A stretch of 53,665 nucleotides of DNA from an uncultured Clostridia bacterium (GCA_947629005.1 CANRCD010000012.1:1-53665), one strand, 5' to 3'; counted from the stretch's first letter, positions 18,264 through 27,182 are shown. Numbers and translations: made by a program. The notes: generated by a model from the letters alone, not told the origin.

Positions 18264-19196
18264 TTATTCCGCCGATTTTTCGCCGTTTACCACATATATG
18301 CCGAGGCAGACGAGCGCAAGCGCAACGGCGCTTCTGAGGCCGAGAGCGGAGGTTTTCTCGTCGAGCAGCCACGCCGAAAGCAGTACACCGCACACAGGAT
18401 TCATAAAGCCGAAAACCGACACCCGCGAAACGGGGTTATACTTCAGCAGCACCGCCCATAGCGAATAAGCCGCCGCGGAAACAAAGGCAAGGTAAAACAG
18501 CATTGAGGCTCCGGCGGGCGTAGGCGAAGCTATTCTGCCGCCGAGGGCAAAACCCGCCGCGGCCATGAGCAGCCCGCCAACCAAGAACTGCCAACCGCTG
18601 AGCATGACAGGGTCGGCCCGACGTGAGTAGCCCTTCATAATGACCGACGAAGCCGCGTAGGCAAAGGTGGAAATGAACACAAAGCCCTCGCCCAAAAAGC
18701 TGACGCCGCCGGTCAGCGCGCTGCCGGTTAAGTTTATCACCACAACGCCGGCGAAGCCCACAAGACAGCCCATGAGTTTACGCGGCGTGAGCTTTTCGAT
18801 GCGAAATATCAACGCAGCGACCAGCACGCTCACAAACACGTTGGAACCTTCGATTATGGCGCTTTTCGCGCCCTCGGCGTGGGCAAGGCCGATATAGAAG
18901 AACACGTACTGGAGCACTGTCTGGAACAGGCAGAGCTTCAGTACCATGAGCGTCTCGGCCTTGGATGTCGGCCTAAGCAGCCTTTTAGCTCCAAAGCTTG
19001 CGGCGGCCACCGTCATAAAGCCCGCGAGAGCAAAGCGACAGCCCGCAAACAAAATCTGCGAGGCTATGTCGTCCGAGGCTACGGCAAAAAGGCGGTAGCC
19101 TATCTTTATACATGGAAACGCGCTGCCCCACAGGGCGCAGCATACAAAGGCCAAAGCGGCCACAACAGGTGTTTTGGTAAGAGTTTTTTCATTCAT
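18264..19196 (-). CDS. EamA-family (DMT) transporter
   Basis: 310-residue drug/metabolite transporter-superfamily protein: ten predicted membrane helices as two EamA repeats, each starting with a motif of the ALWGSAFP / YSLWAVLLKYN type. Such proteins usually export amino acids or other metabolites; the substrate cannot be read here. The ATG at 19196 gives the family's usual N-terminus, though its binding site is weak; an in-frame TTG at 19238 lies further upstream. Transcribed from its own consensus promoter, convergent with the symporter gene. Confidence 0.87.
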   Translation of the reverse strand: MNEKTLTKTPVVAALAFVCCALWGSAFPCIKIGYRLFAVASDDIASQILFAGCRFALAGFMTVAAASFGAKRLLRPTSKAETLMVLKLCLFQTVLQYVFFYIGLAHAEGAKSAIIEGSNVFVSVLVAALIFRIEKLTPRKLMGCLVGFAGVVVINLTGSALTGGVSFLGEGFVFISTFAYAASSVIMKGYSRRADPVMLSGWQFLVGGLLMAAAGFALGGRIASPTPAGASMLFYLAFVSAAAYSLWAVLLKYNPVSRVSVFGFMNPVCGVLLSAWLLDEKTSALGLRSAVALALVCLGIYVVNGEKSAE

Positions 19197-19292
19197 GTCA
19201 AATCTGTCCGTTATTCGGGATATTTTTCCTCGTTCCAAAGGCTGAAGTCGCCGAGGTTGTTATTGCGTTTGCTCCGTTGGAATTACAATTAA

Positions 19293-19321
19293 AGTATAAT
19301 ATACCGGCTCTGAAATGTCAA
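19293..19321 (-). promoter_or_regulatory. Promoter of the EamA transporter gene
   Basis: TTGACA at 19321-19316, 17-bp spacer, TATACT at 19298-19293. Confidence 0.8.
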
Positions 19322-19356
19322 GCCTCGACATTATTAATTTTGAAGGCGACAGATTA

Positions 19357-19385
19357 TTGACAATTCCGTTCCGGCGGGCTATAAT
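19357..19385 (+). promoter_or_regulatory. Promoter of the chromate transporter pair
   Basis: TTGACA at 19357-19362, 17-bp spacer, TATAAT at 19380-19385, with the ATG 34 bases downstream. Divergent from the EamA promoter. Confidence 0.87.
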
Positions 19386-19418
19386 AAATGCGTAATCTGC
19401 AATTACGGAGATGAACAA

Positions 19419-19973
19419 ATGCTTAAAAAGCTAAAAACCGACGTGAGCTTATTTATCACTTTCATGAAAATCGGCGCCTTTACCTTCGGCGGAGGCTACG
19501 CTATGATACCGCTCATAGAGCGCGAGCTCGTGGAAAACAAAAAATGGCTCTCCGGCGGCGATCTACTTGAAATTGTCGCCATAGCCGAGTCCACCCCCGG
19601 GCCCGTCGCAGTGAACGCCGCCACCTTCGCGGGGAAACGGCTGGGCGGCTTTTTCGGCGCGGTCTGCGCCACGCTGGGCGTTGTGCTGCCTTCGTTTATT
19701 ATAATTCTGGCGCTTTCGGCGGCGCTGCGCAGATTCGAGGCTCTGCCCGCCGTGCGCTTTGCCTTTCGCGGAGTGCGGGCCGGAGTGCTGGCGTTGATAC
19801 TGAAAGCGCTTTTTTCGATGTACCGACAGTGTCCCAAGGGGGCCGCGTCATACGCTCTTATGGGGCTGTCCTTCGTGCTGACGGCTTTTTTTGGCGCGCC
19901 GGTCATAGCTGTCATCATCGGCTGCGGAGCGTTCGGCCTCGTCCGCGCTCTTACGGGAAGGAGGATGGCATGA
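19419..19973 (+). CDS. Chromate transporter, first half-size subunit
   Basis: 184-residue member of the short-chain CHR (chromate ion transporter) family. The landmarks are KIGAFTFGGGYAMIPLI near residue 18, AESTPGPVAVN, and VCATLGVVLPSFIIILAL, with about six hydrophobic segments. Short-chain CHR proteins occur as pairs and act together as a heterodimeric anion transporter. Physiological substrate in anaerobes (chromate, sulfate or another oxyanion) is unknown. The stop overlaps the next start. Confidence 0.9.
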   Translation: MLKKLKTDVSLFITFMKIGAFTFGGGYAMIPLIERELVENKKWLSGGDLLEIVAIAESTPGPVAVNAATFAGKRLGGFFGAVCATLGVVLPSFIIILALSAALRRFEALPAVRFAFRGVRAGVLALILKALFSMYRQCPKGAASYALMGLSFVLTAFFGAPVIAVIIGCGAFGLVRALTGRRMA

Positions 19974-20533
19974 TACTGCTTGAGCTTTTATGGACCTTCC
20001 TCAAAATCGGGGCTTTCACCTTCGGCGGAGGATACGCCATGCTGCCTCTTATCCAGCAGGAGGTGGCCGCCCACGGCTGGCTCAGCGCGGCGGAGCTTGT
20101 CAATTTTGTGGCCGTTAGCGAAAGTACTCCCGGCCCTTTCGCCGTCAATATCGCGACATACGTCGGGGCCGAGACCGCCGGAGCCGCCGGAGCGGTCTGC
20201 GCCACGCTCGGCGTGACGCTTCCATCGTTTATTGTTATCCTTATCGTGGCCGGAAGCTATGAGCGTTTTAAAAACAGCTCGGCAGTCAGGGGCTGCATGA
20301 GCGGTCTCAGGCCCGCCGTTGTGGGGCTTATCGCATCCGCGGCGGTATCGGTGGGCAAAACGGCGCTCTTTCCCGCGGGCTTCAGCGCCGAAGCGCTTCT
20401 CTCACCTGATACGCTCGGAGCGGCGGCGGTGTTTGCCCTGTCGCTGCTCTTTGCCGCAAAAAAGCTGCACCCGATAATAATTATCTGCCTTTCGGCAGCC
20501 ATAGGCGTCTGCCTCGGCTTTGCCGGCCTGTAA
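19970..20533 (+). CDS. Chromate transporter, second half-size subunit
   Basis: 187-residue paralogue of the preceding gene with the same motifs (KIGAFTFGGGYAMLPLI, SESTPGPFAVN, VCATLGVTLPSFIVIL). I start it at ATG 19970, overlapping the upstream stop by 4 bp (ATGA) and preceded by GAAGGAGG; a longer frame begins at 19829 but only duplicates the neighbour's DNA in another frame. The pair forms one transcription unit. Confidence 0.9.
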   Translation: MILLELLWTFLKIGAFTFGGGYAMLPLIQQEVAAHGWLSAAELVNFVAVSESTPGPFAVNIATYVGAETAGAAGAVCATLGVTLPSFIVILIVAGSYERFKNSSAVRGCMSGLRPAVVGLIASAAVSVGKTALFPAGFSAEALLSPDTLGAAAVFALSLLFAAKKLHPIIIICLSAAIGVCLGFAGL

Positions 20534-20553
20534 CGAACGTATAGTAAGAACAG

Positions 20554-20580
20554 CCCTCCGCCAAGCGCGGAGGGTTTGTC
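20554..20580 (+). terminator. Putative terminator after the chromate genes
   Basis: Stem CCCTCCGC/GCGGAGGG (20554-20574) followed by TTTGTCTGTC, an imperfect T-run 20 bases after the stop codon. Confidence 0.6.
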
Positions 20581-20626
20581 TGTCTGTGAGATTAATTTTA
20601 AGAACCAACTCAAATAAAAATAAAAT

Positions 20627-20763
20627 TATGAAATTCCGGGGCGTGTACCCGGAATTTCATACCTTAGTCGGGGTAGAAAAATCAATTTATTGATTTTTCG
20701 TAAGCGAAAGCGCCCGACGCGGAGGGGTAGACTCAAAGGGGAACCGTGCGGGTTCCCCTTTGA
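20627..20763. repeat. Cluster of three perfect inverted repeats
   Basis: Three consecutive perfect palindromic hairpins: 20627-20661 (14-bp arms TATGAAATTCCGGG), 20676-20699 (10-bp arms GAAAAATCAA), 20733-20763 (13-bp arms TCAAAGGGGAACC). None has a clear T-run. They fill the gap between the chromate operon and spoIIIA; no open frame with a binding site lies here. Confidence 0.75.
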
Positions 20764-20783
20764 TGCGCAGCTACGGAGGGTTG

Positions 20784-20812
20784 TTCTATTTTTTTGCCGG
20801 ACGCCATATACT
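20784..20812 (+). promoter_or_regulatory. Candidate sigma-E promoter of spoIIIA
   Basis: TTCTATT at 20784-20790, 14-bp spacer, CATATACT at 20805-20812. This matches 6 of 7 and 7 of 8 positions of the Bacillus sigma-E consensus (KHATAWW / CATACAMT). In Bacillus the spoIIIA operon is transcribed by mother-cell sigma-E, so a sigma-E promoter is expected here. Confidence 0.55.
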
Positions 20813-20835
20813 TTACCGAAAGCGAGGACAGACCT

Positions 20836-21666
20836 ATGAACACCATACTTCAATACCTGCCGGCGGAAGCAGCCCGCGAAGCGGAGCCGCTGATGGACAG
20901 CGCAAGGGAAATTCGCCTGATGTCGAACGGCGCGGCGGCGGTCATGACGGACAAGGGACTTATCCGTCTGCCGGTAGTAATAACGCAGTCACAATTAAGG
21001 AACACCCTGAACTATATATGCCGCGGCGCGGCCTACAGCGCGCAGCACAGTCTGCGAGAGGGATACGTCACTCTTGAAGGAGGGCACCGCGTGGGAGTTT
21101 GCGGCAGGCTCGCGGTCGGCGCGGGAGGCGAGGCTATGGTGGAGCCGTCGGCCCTGTGCTTCCGTGTGGCTCGGGAAATTACCGGCGCGGCAAAGGCCCT
21201 TGAGCGTTATCTCGGCGGCAGCATACTTGTAATTTCGCCGCCCGGCTGCGGCAAAACAACCCTTTTGCGCGACGCAGCGCGGATGCTCGGCGACCGCGAG
21301 CCCGTCTGCATAGTAGACGAGCGCAGCGAGCTGGCCGCCATGAGGGGCGGCGTTCCGCAGATGGACGTGGGAGCCTACACCTGCGTGCTGGATGGGGTAA
21401 AAAAGCCGCAGGGCATGATGATGGCCCTGCGCGCAATGTCGCCAAGGGCAATCGTTACGGACGAGATAGGCGGCGACGAGGACGCGGAGGCCATTTTTCG
21501 GGCGGTGAACTCGGGCGTTGCGGTGATGACCTCCGTCCACGCGGCGGACGCGGGCGAGGTAAGGCGGAGAACAGCCCTCGGCGGTCTGCTTGACCGGCAT
21601 ATTTTTGGCTGCGTGGTGACCTTGGGCGGCGTGGGAGTGATAACGGAGGTAAACTGTTATGCTTAA
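20836..21666 (+). CDS. spoIIIAA: Stage III sporulation protein AA (ATPase)
   Basis: Secretion-type ATPase of the mother-cell SpoIIIA complex, which with forespore SpoIIQ forms the feeding-tube channel during engulfment. 276 residues with Walker A SPPGCGKTT, Walker B-like CIVDERSEL and a conserved TDEIGGDEDAE segment, as in SpoIIIAA. I take ATG 20836, eight bases after GAGG; the open frame extends to a TTG at 20794, which would lie upstream of the predicted -10 box. First gene of the eight-gene operon, overlapping spoIIIAB by 8 bp. Confidence 0.94.
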   Translation: MNTILQYLPAEAAREAEPLMDSAREIRLMSNGAAAVMTDKGLIRLPVVITQSQLRNTLNYICRGAAYSAQHSLREGYVTLEGGHRVGVCGRLAVGAGGEAMVEPSALCFRVAREITGAAKALERYLGGSILVISPPGCGKTTLLRDAARMLGDREPVCIVDERSELAAMRGGVPQMDVGAYTCVLDGVKKPQGMMMALRAMSPRAIVTDEIGGDEDAEAIFRAVNSGVAVMTSVHAADAGEVRRRTALGGLLDRHIFGCVVTLGGVGVITEVNCYA

Positions 21667-22111
21667 GGCCGCGGGAGCGGCGCTCATCATGGCCGGAAGC
21701 ACGGCGCTGGGCTTTTCAAAAAGAATGACGCTCAGCCGCAGGCTCGATAATCTCCGCCGCCTGCGTTGGGAGGCCGCCTCTCTCAGAAGCAAAATATACG
21801 GACGAGGCATAAGCCTCGAGGAGGCCTTTGCCGAAAGCGAGTTTTTTGCTCCGGCGGCAAAGGCGCTCGAGCGAGGAGTGCCGGTGCGCGAGGCCGTGCT
21901 ACCGCTCGGGCAGGGCGCCGAAGGCTTTGAGCTTTTCGCGAAGGGGCTCGAGGCCGACACCTTTGAGGGGCAGATAAGGAACATAGACGTTTTTCTTTCC
22001 GAGCTCGAGGGCGGCATAGCCCGCGCCGAGGACGACCTTAAGCGCCGCGGCAGGCTGTACCTCGGCGGCGGGGCGCTGGCCGGAGCGGCGGCGGTGATAA
22101 TGCTTATGTGA
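21659..22111 (+). CDS. spoIIIAB: Stage III sporulation protein AB
   Basis: 150 residues: an N-terminal hydrophobic segment (about 3-20), a cytosolic helical region that includes RLDNLRRLRWEAASLRSKIYGRGISLEEAF, and a C-terminal membrane segment. This is the GspF-like membrane platform subunit of the SpoIIIA channel, expected to be stimulated by SpoIIIAA. The start overlaps the preceding gene, a sign of coupled translation. Confidence 0.93.
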   Translation: MLKAAGAALIMAGSTALGFSKRMTLSRRLDNLRRLRWEAASLRSKIYGRGISLEEAFAESEFFAPAAKALERGVPVREAVLPLGQGAEGFELFAKGLEADTFEGQIRNIDVFLSELEGGIARAEDDLKRRGRLYLGGGALAGAAAVIMLM

Positions 22112-22122
22112 GGAGGGCTGGC

Positions 22123-22317
22123 ATGGACGTTGATTTGATTTTTCAAATCGCGGGTGTGGGGATAATCGTGGCCGTGATGAATCAACTGCTCACCCGCTCG
22201 GGCCGCGAAGAGCAGGCCATGATGACGACTATCGCCGGCCTTGTGGTGGTACTGATAATCCTCGTGGACAAGATTGGCGAGCTGTTCGCCACGGTAAAGA
22301 CCGTATTCGGCCTATGA
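22123..22317 (+). CDS. spoIIIAC: Stage III sporulation protein AC
   Basis: 64-residue protein with two membrane helices, starting MDVDLIFQIAGVGIIVAVMNQLL. Start ATG at 22123 is preceded by AGGAGGG; an in-frame earlier codon at 22108 is unlikely. Small membrane component of the SpoIIIA complex; its stop overlaps the spoIIIAD start by 4 bp. Confidence 0.94.
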   Translation: MDVDLIFQIAGVGIIVAVMNQLLTRSGREEQAMMTTIAGLVVVLIILVDKIGELFATVKTVFGL

Positions 22318-22697
22318 GCGTGGCGGGCATTTGCGCACTGGCGGTGTGCGCGGCGATAATTGCACTGTCGCTCAGAGAGATGCGGCCCGAAATGGCGCGG
22401 CTGTTGGCGCTGGCGGCCTCGCTTGTGGTCATGGGCGCGGCGGTGCCCATGGCGGCGGAGTTTGTGGCCGCGCTTAAGGATTTTAGCCTTATAAGCCGCC
22501 CCATGACCCAGTTCCTGCGGCCCATGCTTAAGGTAACCGGCGTAGCCTACATAGCCCAGTTTGCGGCGGAGCTGTGCCGCGACTGCGGCGAGAACGCTCT
22601 CGCCGGACGGGTGGAGCTTGCCGGAAAAACCGCCGTAGCTCTGATGAGCTTTCCGATTATAAAAGACGTGTTTTTAAAGCTTATGAATTTTTTGTGA
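22314..22697 (+). CDS. spoIIIAD: Stage III sporulation protein AD
   Basis: 127 residues with about four hydrophobic segments, ATG overlapping spoIIIAC by 4 bp. Conserved SpoIIIAD features include YIAQFAAELCRDCGENALAGRVELAGK and the terminal FPIIKDVFLKLMNFL. Membrane component of the mother-cell channel. Confidence 0.94.
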   Translation: MSVAGICALAVCAAIIALSLREMRPEMARLLALAASLVVMGAAVPMAAEFVAALKDFSLISRPMTQFLRPMLKVTGVAYIAQFAAELCRDCGENALAGRVELAGKTAVALMSFPIIKDVFLKLMNFL

Positions 22698-22706
22698 GGT
22701 GTGAAA

Positions 22707-23741
22707 ATGGACGAGTTCACCTTCCCGGCCCTGTCCGCCGAGAGCGAAAGCTGGCTGGAGCGGCTGATGCCCGACTTTTCCGCCGAGGGCGCAATGGCCG
22801 ATATGTTAGCCGGCAGCTTTGGGTTCGACATGAGCTCTGCCGCCGGCCGGCTGCTTAACCTGTTTTTTGGCGAGCTGCGGCTCTGCCTGCGCACGCTGGC
22901 GCTGCTGCTGGCGCTGGGGGTGTTTTTGGCGATAATACGGAATTTACAGGCCTCCTTTGGTCGCGAAAGCGTGGCCGCGGCCGCCAATCTAGCCTCCGCG
23001 GCTTACCTTACGGCCATTGCCCTTGAGGCCTTTTCATCGGCGCGAGAATACGCCCTTAACGCGGTGGAAGATTTGAGCATGATAATGAACGCCATCCTCC
23101 CCGCCACGCTCACGCTGATGATGAGCGGAGGCATGGCCGCGAGCGGCGGAGCGATTCACCCTGTTATATATTTTATGTGCGCCGTCCTTACGTTTATAAT
23201 ACGGCGGCTGGTGATACCCATGGCAATGTTTTCTATGGTGCTGCGTCTGCTCGGAGGCATTTCTTCCGGAGTGGACGTTGGCGGCATGGCCGATTTATGC
23301 CAACGGATAAGCGCATACGTGCTGAGCTTTGTTATGGTGATATTTACGGGAGCGCTCTCGGTGACGCGGTTTGCGGCCTCGTCCTTTGATTCGCTGGCGG
23401 CGCGCGGGCTAAAGTTCGCCGTGTCGTCGGCGCTGCCGGTGGTGGGCGGCTCCATAGCCGACGCCATGAACAGCGTGGCCGGCGGCAGTCTGCTGCTCAA
23501 AAACACCATCGGCGCGGTGGGAGTGGCGCTTATTATCGCCGTGGCGCTGCTGCCGGTAGTAAAAATAGGCGCGCTGGCTCTGGTTTTCCGCGTGGGGGGA
23601 GCTTTAACGGGCCCTATGGGCGGTCAGGTGGCGGATTCGGTATACCGTATGGCGGGGTGCCTCGAATCGCTGTTGGCCTCGGTTGCCTGCGTGGCCGTGA
23701 TGATGGTTATCGCCGTGACGGCGCTGATGGGCGGCGCTTAA
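22707..23741 (+). CDS. spoIIIAE: Stage III sporulation protein AE
   Basis: 344-residue polytopic membrane protein with about eight helices; the largest membrane subunit of the SpoIIIA complex. Characteristic are ILPATLTLMMSGG, the long hydrophobic FMCAVLTFIIRRLVIPM stretch and SALPVVGGSIADAMNSVAGG. ATG 22707 is preferred over GTG 22701, since the GAGGTG around the latter is the binding site. The gene follows spoIIIAD by nine bases. Confidence 0.94.
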   Translation: MDEFTFPALSAESESWLERLMPDFSAEGAMADMLAGSFGFDMSSAAGRLLNLFFGELRLCLRTLALLLALGVFLAIIRNLQASFGRESVAAAANLASAAYLTAIALEAFSSAREYALNAVEDLSMIMNAILPATLTLMMSGGMAASGGAIHPVIYFMCAVLTFIIRRLVIPMAMFSMVLRLLGGISSGVDVGGMADLCQRISAYVLSFVMVIFTGALSVTRFAASSFDSLAARGLKFAVSSALPVVGGSIADAMNSVAGGSLLLKNTIGAVGVALIIAVALLPVVKIGALALVFRVGGALTGPMGGQVADSVYRMAGCLESLLASVACVAVMMVIAVTALMGGA

Positions 23742-23742
23742 C

Positions 23743-24180
23743 ATGGCAGAATACATACGGGCGCTGGGGGCGGCGGTCATCCTTGCGGCGCTGACGGATA
23801 TGCTCGTACCCGAGGGAAGCTTTCGCGGCTACTGCCGGTTGGCATGTGGTTTTGTGGTTCTCTCGGCGGCGCTCTCGCCTATACTCGGCGGCGCCGACTT
23901 GACTCTTCCGAGCTATACGGCGGCGGATACCGAGGCCGCCGAAGCCGAGGCCCGCGCGAGAGTGCTTTTGCAGCACAAATCTAATCTTGAGGATATTATC
24001 GAGGCCGCGTTTCCCGACTGTGAGGCCCATGTCGAGGTAGACAGCGAGGGAGGCGTAAAAAGCGTCACAGTTGAAAACGCTTCCGACCCTGACGCCGTGC
24101 GCGCCTATGCGGAAAGGGAGCTTGGCGCTGAAAGGAGCAACATTGAAATTATTGAAGCTGAAGGAGCTGCCGGAGGGTGA
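23743..24180 (+). CDS. spoIIIAF: Stage III sporulation protein AF
   Basis: 145 residues: two N-terminal hydrophobic segments (about 5-22 and 32-47) and an extracytoplasmic domain of the ring-building type (about 75-140), as in SpoIIIAF. Starts one base after the spoIIIAE stop and overlaps spoIIIAG by 38 bp. Confidence 0.92.
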   Translation: MAEYIRALGAAVILAALTDMLVPEGSFRGYCRLACGFVVLSAALSPILGGADLTLPSYTAADTEAAEAEARARVLLQHKSNLEDIIEAAFPDCEAHVEVDSEGGVKSVTVENASDPDAVRAYAERELGAERSNIEIIEAEGAAGG

Positions 24181-24634
24181 TAAAAAGCGGAGCTTCGGAA
24201 TATATATTATACTGCTGCTGGGGGTGGCGCTGCTCGCCTTTGGTTCACTGCCGGACAAAAAGCCCGAGGCCGCGCCCGAGCCCTCACAGAAAAACAGCGG
24301 CTACACCGAGCAGCTTGAGGCAAGGCTCGAAGCCGCGCTTTCCGAAATAGACGGCGCGGGCCGCGTGGAGGTAATGCTCGTGGCTGAAAACGGCGGCTCT
24401 ATAGCCGTTCAGCAGGACGGCAGCGGCGAGAGCAGCAAAACCGTGGTGCTCTCGGGCCCGAGCGGCAGCGAAGCTCTTGTGCTGGCCGAAAACGCGCCCT
24501 CTGTCCGAGGCGCGCTCATAATAGCGGAAGGCGGCGGCAGCGACCGCGTGCGAGCCGAGCTCGCCGAGGCGGCCTCCACGGCTCTCGGTATAGGCGCCCA
24601 CAGAGTAAAGGTTTACAAAATGCGGCAAATGTAA
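24143..24634 (+). CDS. spoIIIAG: Stage III sporulation protein AG
   Basis: 163 residues: short cytosolic N-terminus, one membrane helix (IYIILLLGVALLAFGSL), a linker, and a ring-building domain with the family segment ALSEIDGAGRVEVMLVAE. SpoIIIAG forms a large ring in the intermembrane space. I place the start at TTG 24143, five bases after AAAGGAG and inside the end of spoIIIAF. The open frame reaches back to 24071, but that part is a second reading of spoIIIAF, not a frameshifted extension. Confidence 0.9.
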   Translation: MKLLKLKELPEGDKKRSFGIYIILLLGVALLAFGSLPDKKPEAAPEPSQKNSGYTEQLEARLEAALSEIDGAGRVEVMLVAENGGSIAVQQDGSGESSKTVVLSGPSGSEALVLAENAPSVRGALIIAEGGGSDRVRAELAEAASTALGIGAHRVKVYKMRQM

Positions 24635-24660
24635 AAAAAATAATGTAAAGGAGCATTTTT

Positions 24661-25179
24661 ATGATGATGGTATTCAAAAGGAAGCAGCTTGTGCTGGCGG
24701 TTCTGGCGGTTCTCGTGGGCGTGGCGGGGTATGTAAACATAAGCCGCGAGCGCAGCGTATCCACCGAGGAGGACGCGGAAACCTCGGCCGGCTACCTCGG
24801 CGAGGCGCAGCTTGTCGAAAGCGACAGCGTGACGGATTTCTTCGCACAGGCAAGGGTTGACCGTGAGGCCGGCCGCAGCAAGTCCATCGAGACCTTCAAT
24901 TCGCTTATCTCCAACGAGGACGCCGACGAGGAGACCCGCGAGACGGCCCAGCAGGGCGTGCTTACCCTCGCGCAGAACACCGAGACCGAGACCGCCGTTG
25001 AAAACCTTATCCGCGCCAAGGGATTTGAGGACGCTGTGTGCTATATCAACAACGGCATGGCAAACGTGGTGGTTAAAGCGGAATCAATCGACAGCAGCGA
25101 CGCGGCCATAATTTCGGAAATCGTTTCGGAGCAGAGCGGCATACCGAACGAAAAAATCAAAATCGTGGAACTGAATTAA
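24661..25179 (+). CDS. spoIIIAH: Stage III sporulation protein AH
   Basis: 172-residue protein with an N-terminal membrane anchor (LVLAVLAVLVGVAGYVNIS) and a C-terminal YscJ/FliF-like ring-building domain (NLIRAKGFEDAVCYINNGMANVVVKAESI). SpoIIIAH is the mother-cell protein that binds forespore SpoIIQ across the septal space. Strong AAAGGAG site. Last gene of the operon; a new promoter follows. Confidence 0.94.
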   Translation: MMMVFKRKQLVLAVLAVLVGVAGYVNISRERSVSTEEDAETSAGYLGEAQLVESDSVTDFFAQARVDREAGRSKSIETFNSLISNEDADEETRETAQQGVLTLAQNTETETAVENLIRAKGFEDAVCYINNGMANVVVKAESIDSSDAAIISEIVSEQSGIPNEKIKIVELN

Positions 25180-25187
25180 ATTAATAC

Positions 25188-25216
25188 TTGAATTTAAGGG
25201 AAAACTATGATAAAAT
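25188..25216 (+). promoter_or_regulatory. Promoter of the Asp23-family gene
   Basis: TTGAAT at 25188-25193, 17-bp spacer, TAAAAT at 25211-25216; GGAGGG binding site and ATG follow at 25246. Confidence 0.65.
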
Positions 25217-25245
25217 AAAAGGAGAAAAATTATGGAGGGATAAAT

Positions 25246-25656
25246 ATGGCAGAAGGCTTTATTGTTTCCGAAAACGGGAACGTAAATATTTCCGACGAGG
25301 TCCTGATAAGAATAAGCTCCATCGCCGCCCGCGAGGTGGACGGCGTGGTCGCTCTCGGCGCGCCCGGAGGTTCGCTGAGCGAATTCCTTGGTAAAAAGGG
25401 GCAGTCTAAGGGCGTTAAGGTAGATCTCGGCGAAAACAGCGCCGAGATCGACATCCATATATGCGTGCGCTTCGGGGTGAAGATCTGCGATGTGGCCCGC
25501 AAGGTGCAGGAATCCGTCAAGTTCGCGCTGGAATCCTACGCCGGCATGGACAACGTGCTTGTGAACGTCTTTGTTGACGCCATCGACGTCGACAAGGCGG
25601 CGAAGCCCGCCGCCGATGATTCCGCCGCCGAGCCGGAAAAGCCTGAAGAAAATTAA
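25246..25656 (+). CDS. Asp23/Gls24-family protein (YqhY type)
   Basis: 136 residues, Asp23/Gls24 domain about 7-120 (GNVNISDEVLIRISSIAAREVDGVVAL at the start, CDVARKVQESVKFALESYAGMDNVLVNVFVDAI at the end) with an acidic alanine-rich tail. In Bacillus, YqhY is encoded just downstream of the spoIIIA and acc genes and influences acetyl-CoA carboxylase activity; this position after spoIIIAH matches that neighbourhood, although accB/accC are not present. Cytoplasmic. Confidence 0.88.
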   Translation: MAEGFIVSENGNVNISDEVLIRISSIAAREVDGVVALGAPGGSLSEFLGKKGQSKGVKVDLGENSAEIDIHICVRFGVKICDVARKVQESVKFALESYAGMDNVLVNVFVDAIDVDKAAKPAADDSAAEPEKPEEN

Positions 25657-25686
25657 AGCCAATTATTTAACAAAGGAGAGATAACA

Positions 25687-27171
25687 ATGCAAAACATTCC
25701 CAAAATCAAGGTCGGCGTCGTAGCCGTCAGCCGCGACTGCTTTCCCGAGTCGCTTTCTGTTTCGCGCCGTCAGGCCCTCATTAAGGCCTACACGGATAAA
25801 TATGGCGCGGAGGACATCTACGAATGTCCCGTCTGCATAGTTGAAAGCGAAATCCACATGAAGCAGGCTCTGGCCGACATTGAGGCCGCCGGCTGCAACG
25901 CGCTGTGCGTTTACCTCGGCAACTTTGGGCCGGAAATATCCGAAACCATGCTCGCACAGGAGTTCGACGGGCCGAAGATGTTTGTGGCTGCCGCCGAGGA
26001 AAACATCGGCTGCCTGTCCGACGACAGAGGCGACGCCTACTGCGGTATGCTCAACGCCAGCTACAACCTTAAGCTGCGCGGAGTGACCGCCTACATACCC
26101 GAGTACCCCGTCGGCACGGCGGAGGAGTGCGCCGACATGATACACGACTTCCTGCCCATAGCCCGCGCGGTGGCCGGCCTTAAAAACCTCAAGCTAATTT
26201 CCTTCGGCCCGAGGCCCCTCAACTTCCTTGCCTGCAACGCCCCCATCTATCAGCTTTACAAGCTGGGCGTCGAAATCGAGGAAAACTCCGAGCTCGATTT
26301 GTTTGAGGCCTTCAACAAGCACGATGGCGACAAGCGCATCCCCAGTGTCATGGCAGATATGGAAAAGGAGCTCGGCGAGGGCAACCTCAAGCCGGAGGTG
26401 CTGCCCAAGCTCGCCCAGTACGAGCTTACGCTGCTCGACTGGATAGAGGAGCATAAGGGCTCCAAGCAGTATGTGGCAATAGCCGGCAAGTGCTGGCCCG
26501 CCTTCCAGACGCAGTTCGGCTTTGTTCCCTGCTATGTAAACAGCCGCCTTACGGGCCGCGGAATACCCGTGTCCTGCGAGGTTGATATTTACGGCGCGCT
26601 GAGCGAATACATAGGCGCCTGCGTCAGCGAGGACGCCGTTACCCTGCTCGACATCAACAATTCCGTACCCGCCGATATGTTTAAGGCCGACATTGAGGGC
26701 AAATTCCCCTATACCCATAAAGACACCTTCATGGGCTTCCACTGCGGCAATACCTGCTCCTCCAAGCTCGCGGCCTGCTCGATGAAATACCAGAAGATAA
26801 TGGCGAGGAGCCTCCCCGTCGAAGTCACAAACGGTACCCTCGAGGGCGACATAGCCCCCGGCGACATCACCTTCTTCCGCCTTCAGTCCACGGCCGACGC
26901 CAAGCTCCGCGCCTACATAGCCAACGGCGAAATTTTGCCCGTCGCGTCGCGCTCGTTCGGCGGCATAGGCGTGTTCGCCATTCCCGAAATGGGCCGTTTC
27001 TACCGCCATGTGCTCATCGAAAAGAACTTCCCCCACCACGGCGCGGTGGCCTTCGGCCATCACGGCAAGGCGCTGTTCGAGGTATTCAAGTACATCGGAG
27101 TGCCGACGGACGAGATAGGCTTTAACCGTCCGAAGGGTATGCTGTATAAGACGGAAAACCCGTTTGAGTAA
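25687..27171 (+). CDS. L-fucose/L-arabinose isomerase-family protein
   Basis: 494-residue sugar isomerase of the FucI/AraA fold. The metal-site residues of the family appear in CEVDIYG (Glu), LLDINN (Asp) and the C-terminal [11 protein letters not shown] (His). Expected to interconvert an aldose and its ketose with a divalent metal ion. Sequence is short for FucI (about 590) and closer to the uncharacterised FucI-like family of Clostridia, so the substrate is open. Followed after 11 bp by an AraD-type gene, suggesting a short pathway from an aldose toward a ketose phosphate, although no kinase is present. Confidence 0.83.
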   Translation: MQNIPKIKVGVVAVSRDCFPESLSVSRRQALIKAYTDKYGAEDIYECPVCIVESEIHMKQALADIEAAGCNALCVYLGNFGPEISETMLAQEFDGPKMFVAAAEENIGCLSDDRGDAYCGMLNASYNLKLRGVTAYIPEYPVGTAEECADMIHDFLPIARAVAGLKNLKLISFGPRPLNFLACNAPIYQLYKLGVEIEENSELDLFEAFNKHDGDKRIPSVMADMEKELGEGNLKPEVLPKLAQYELTLLDWIEEHKGSKQYVAIAGKCWPAFQTQFGFVPCYVNSRLTGRGIPVSCEVDIYGALSEYIGACVSEDAVTLLDINNSVPADMFKADIEGKFPYTHKDTFMGFHCGNTCSSKLAACSMKYQKIMARSLPVEVTNGTLEGDIAPGDITFFRLQSTADAKLRAYIANGEILPVASRSFGGIGVFAIPEMGRFYRHVLIEKNFPHHGAVAFGHHGKALFEVFKYIGVPTDEIGFNRPKGMLYKTENPFE

Positions 27172-27182
27172 GGAGCGCCGCT

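Noticed and set aside
24071-24180. Frameshift or fusion between spoIIIAF and spoIIIAG
   Set aside because: spoIIIAF is full length with its own stop, and spoIIIAG has a good AAAGGAG site and TTG start inside the overlap; this is ordinary overlapping gene order.
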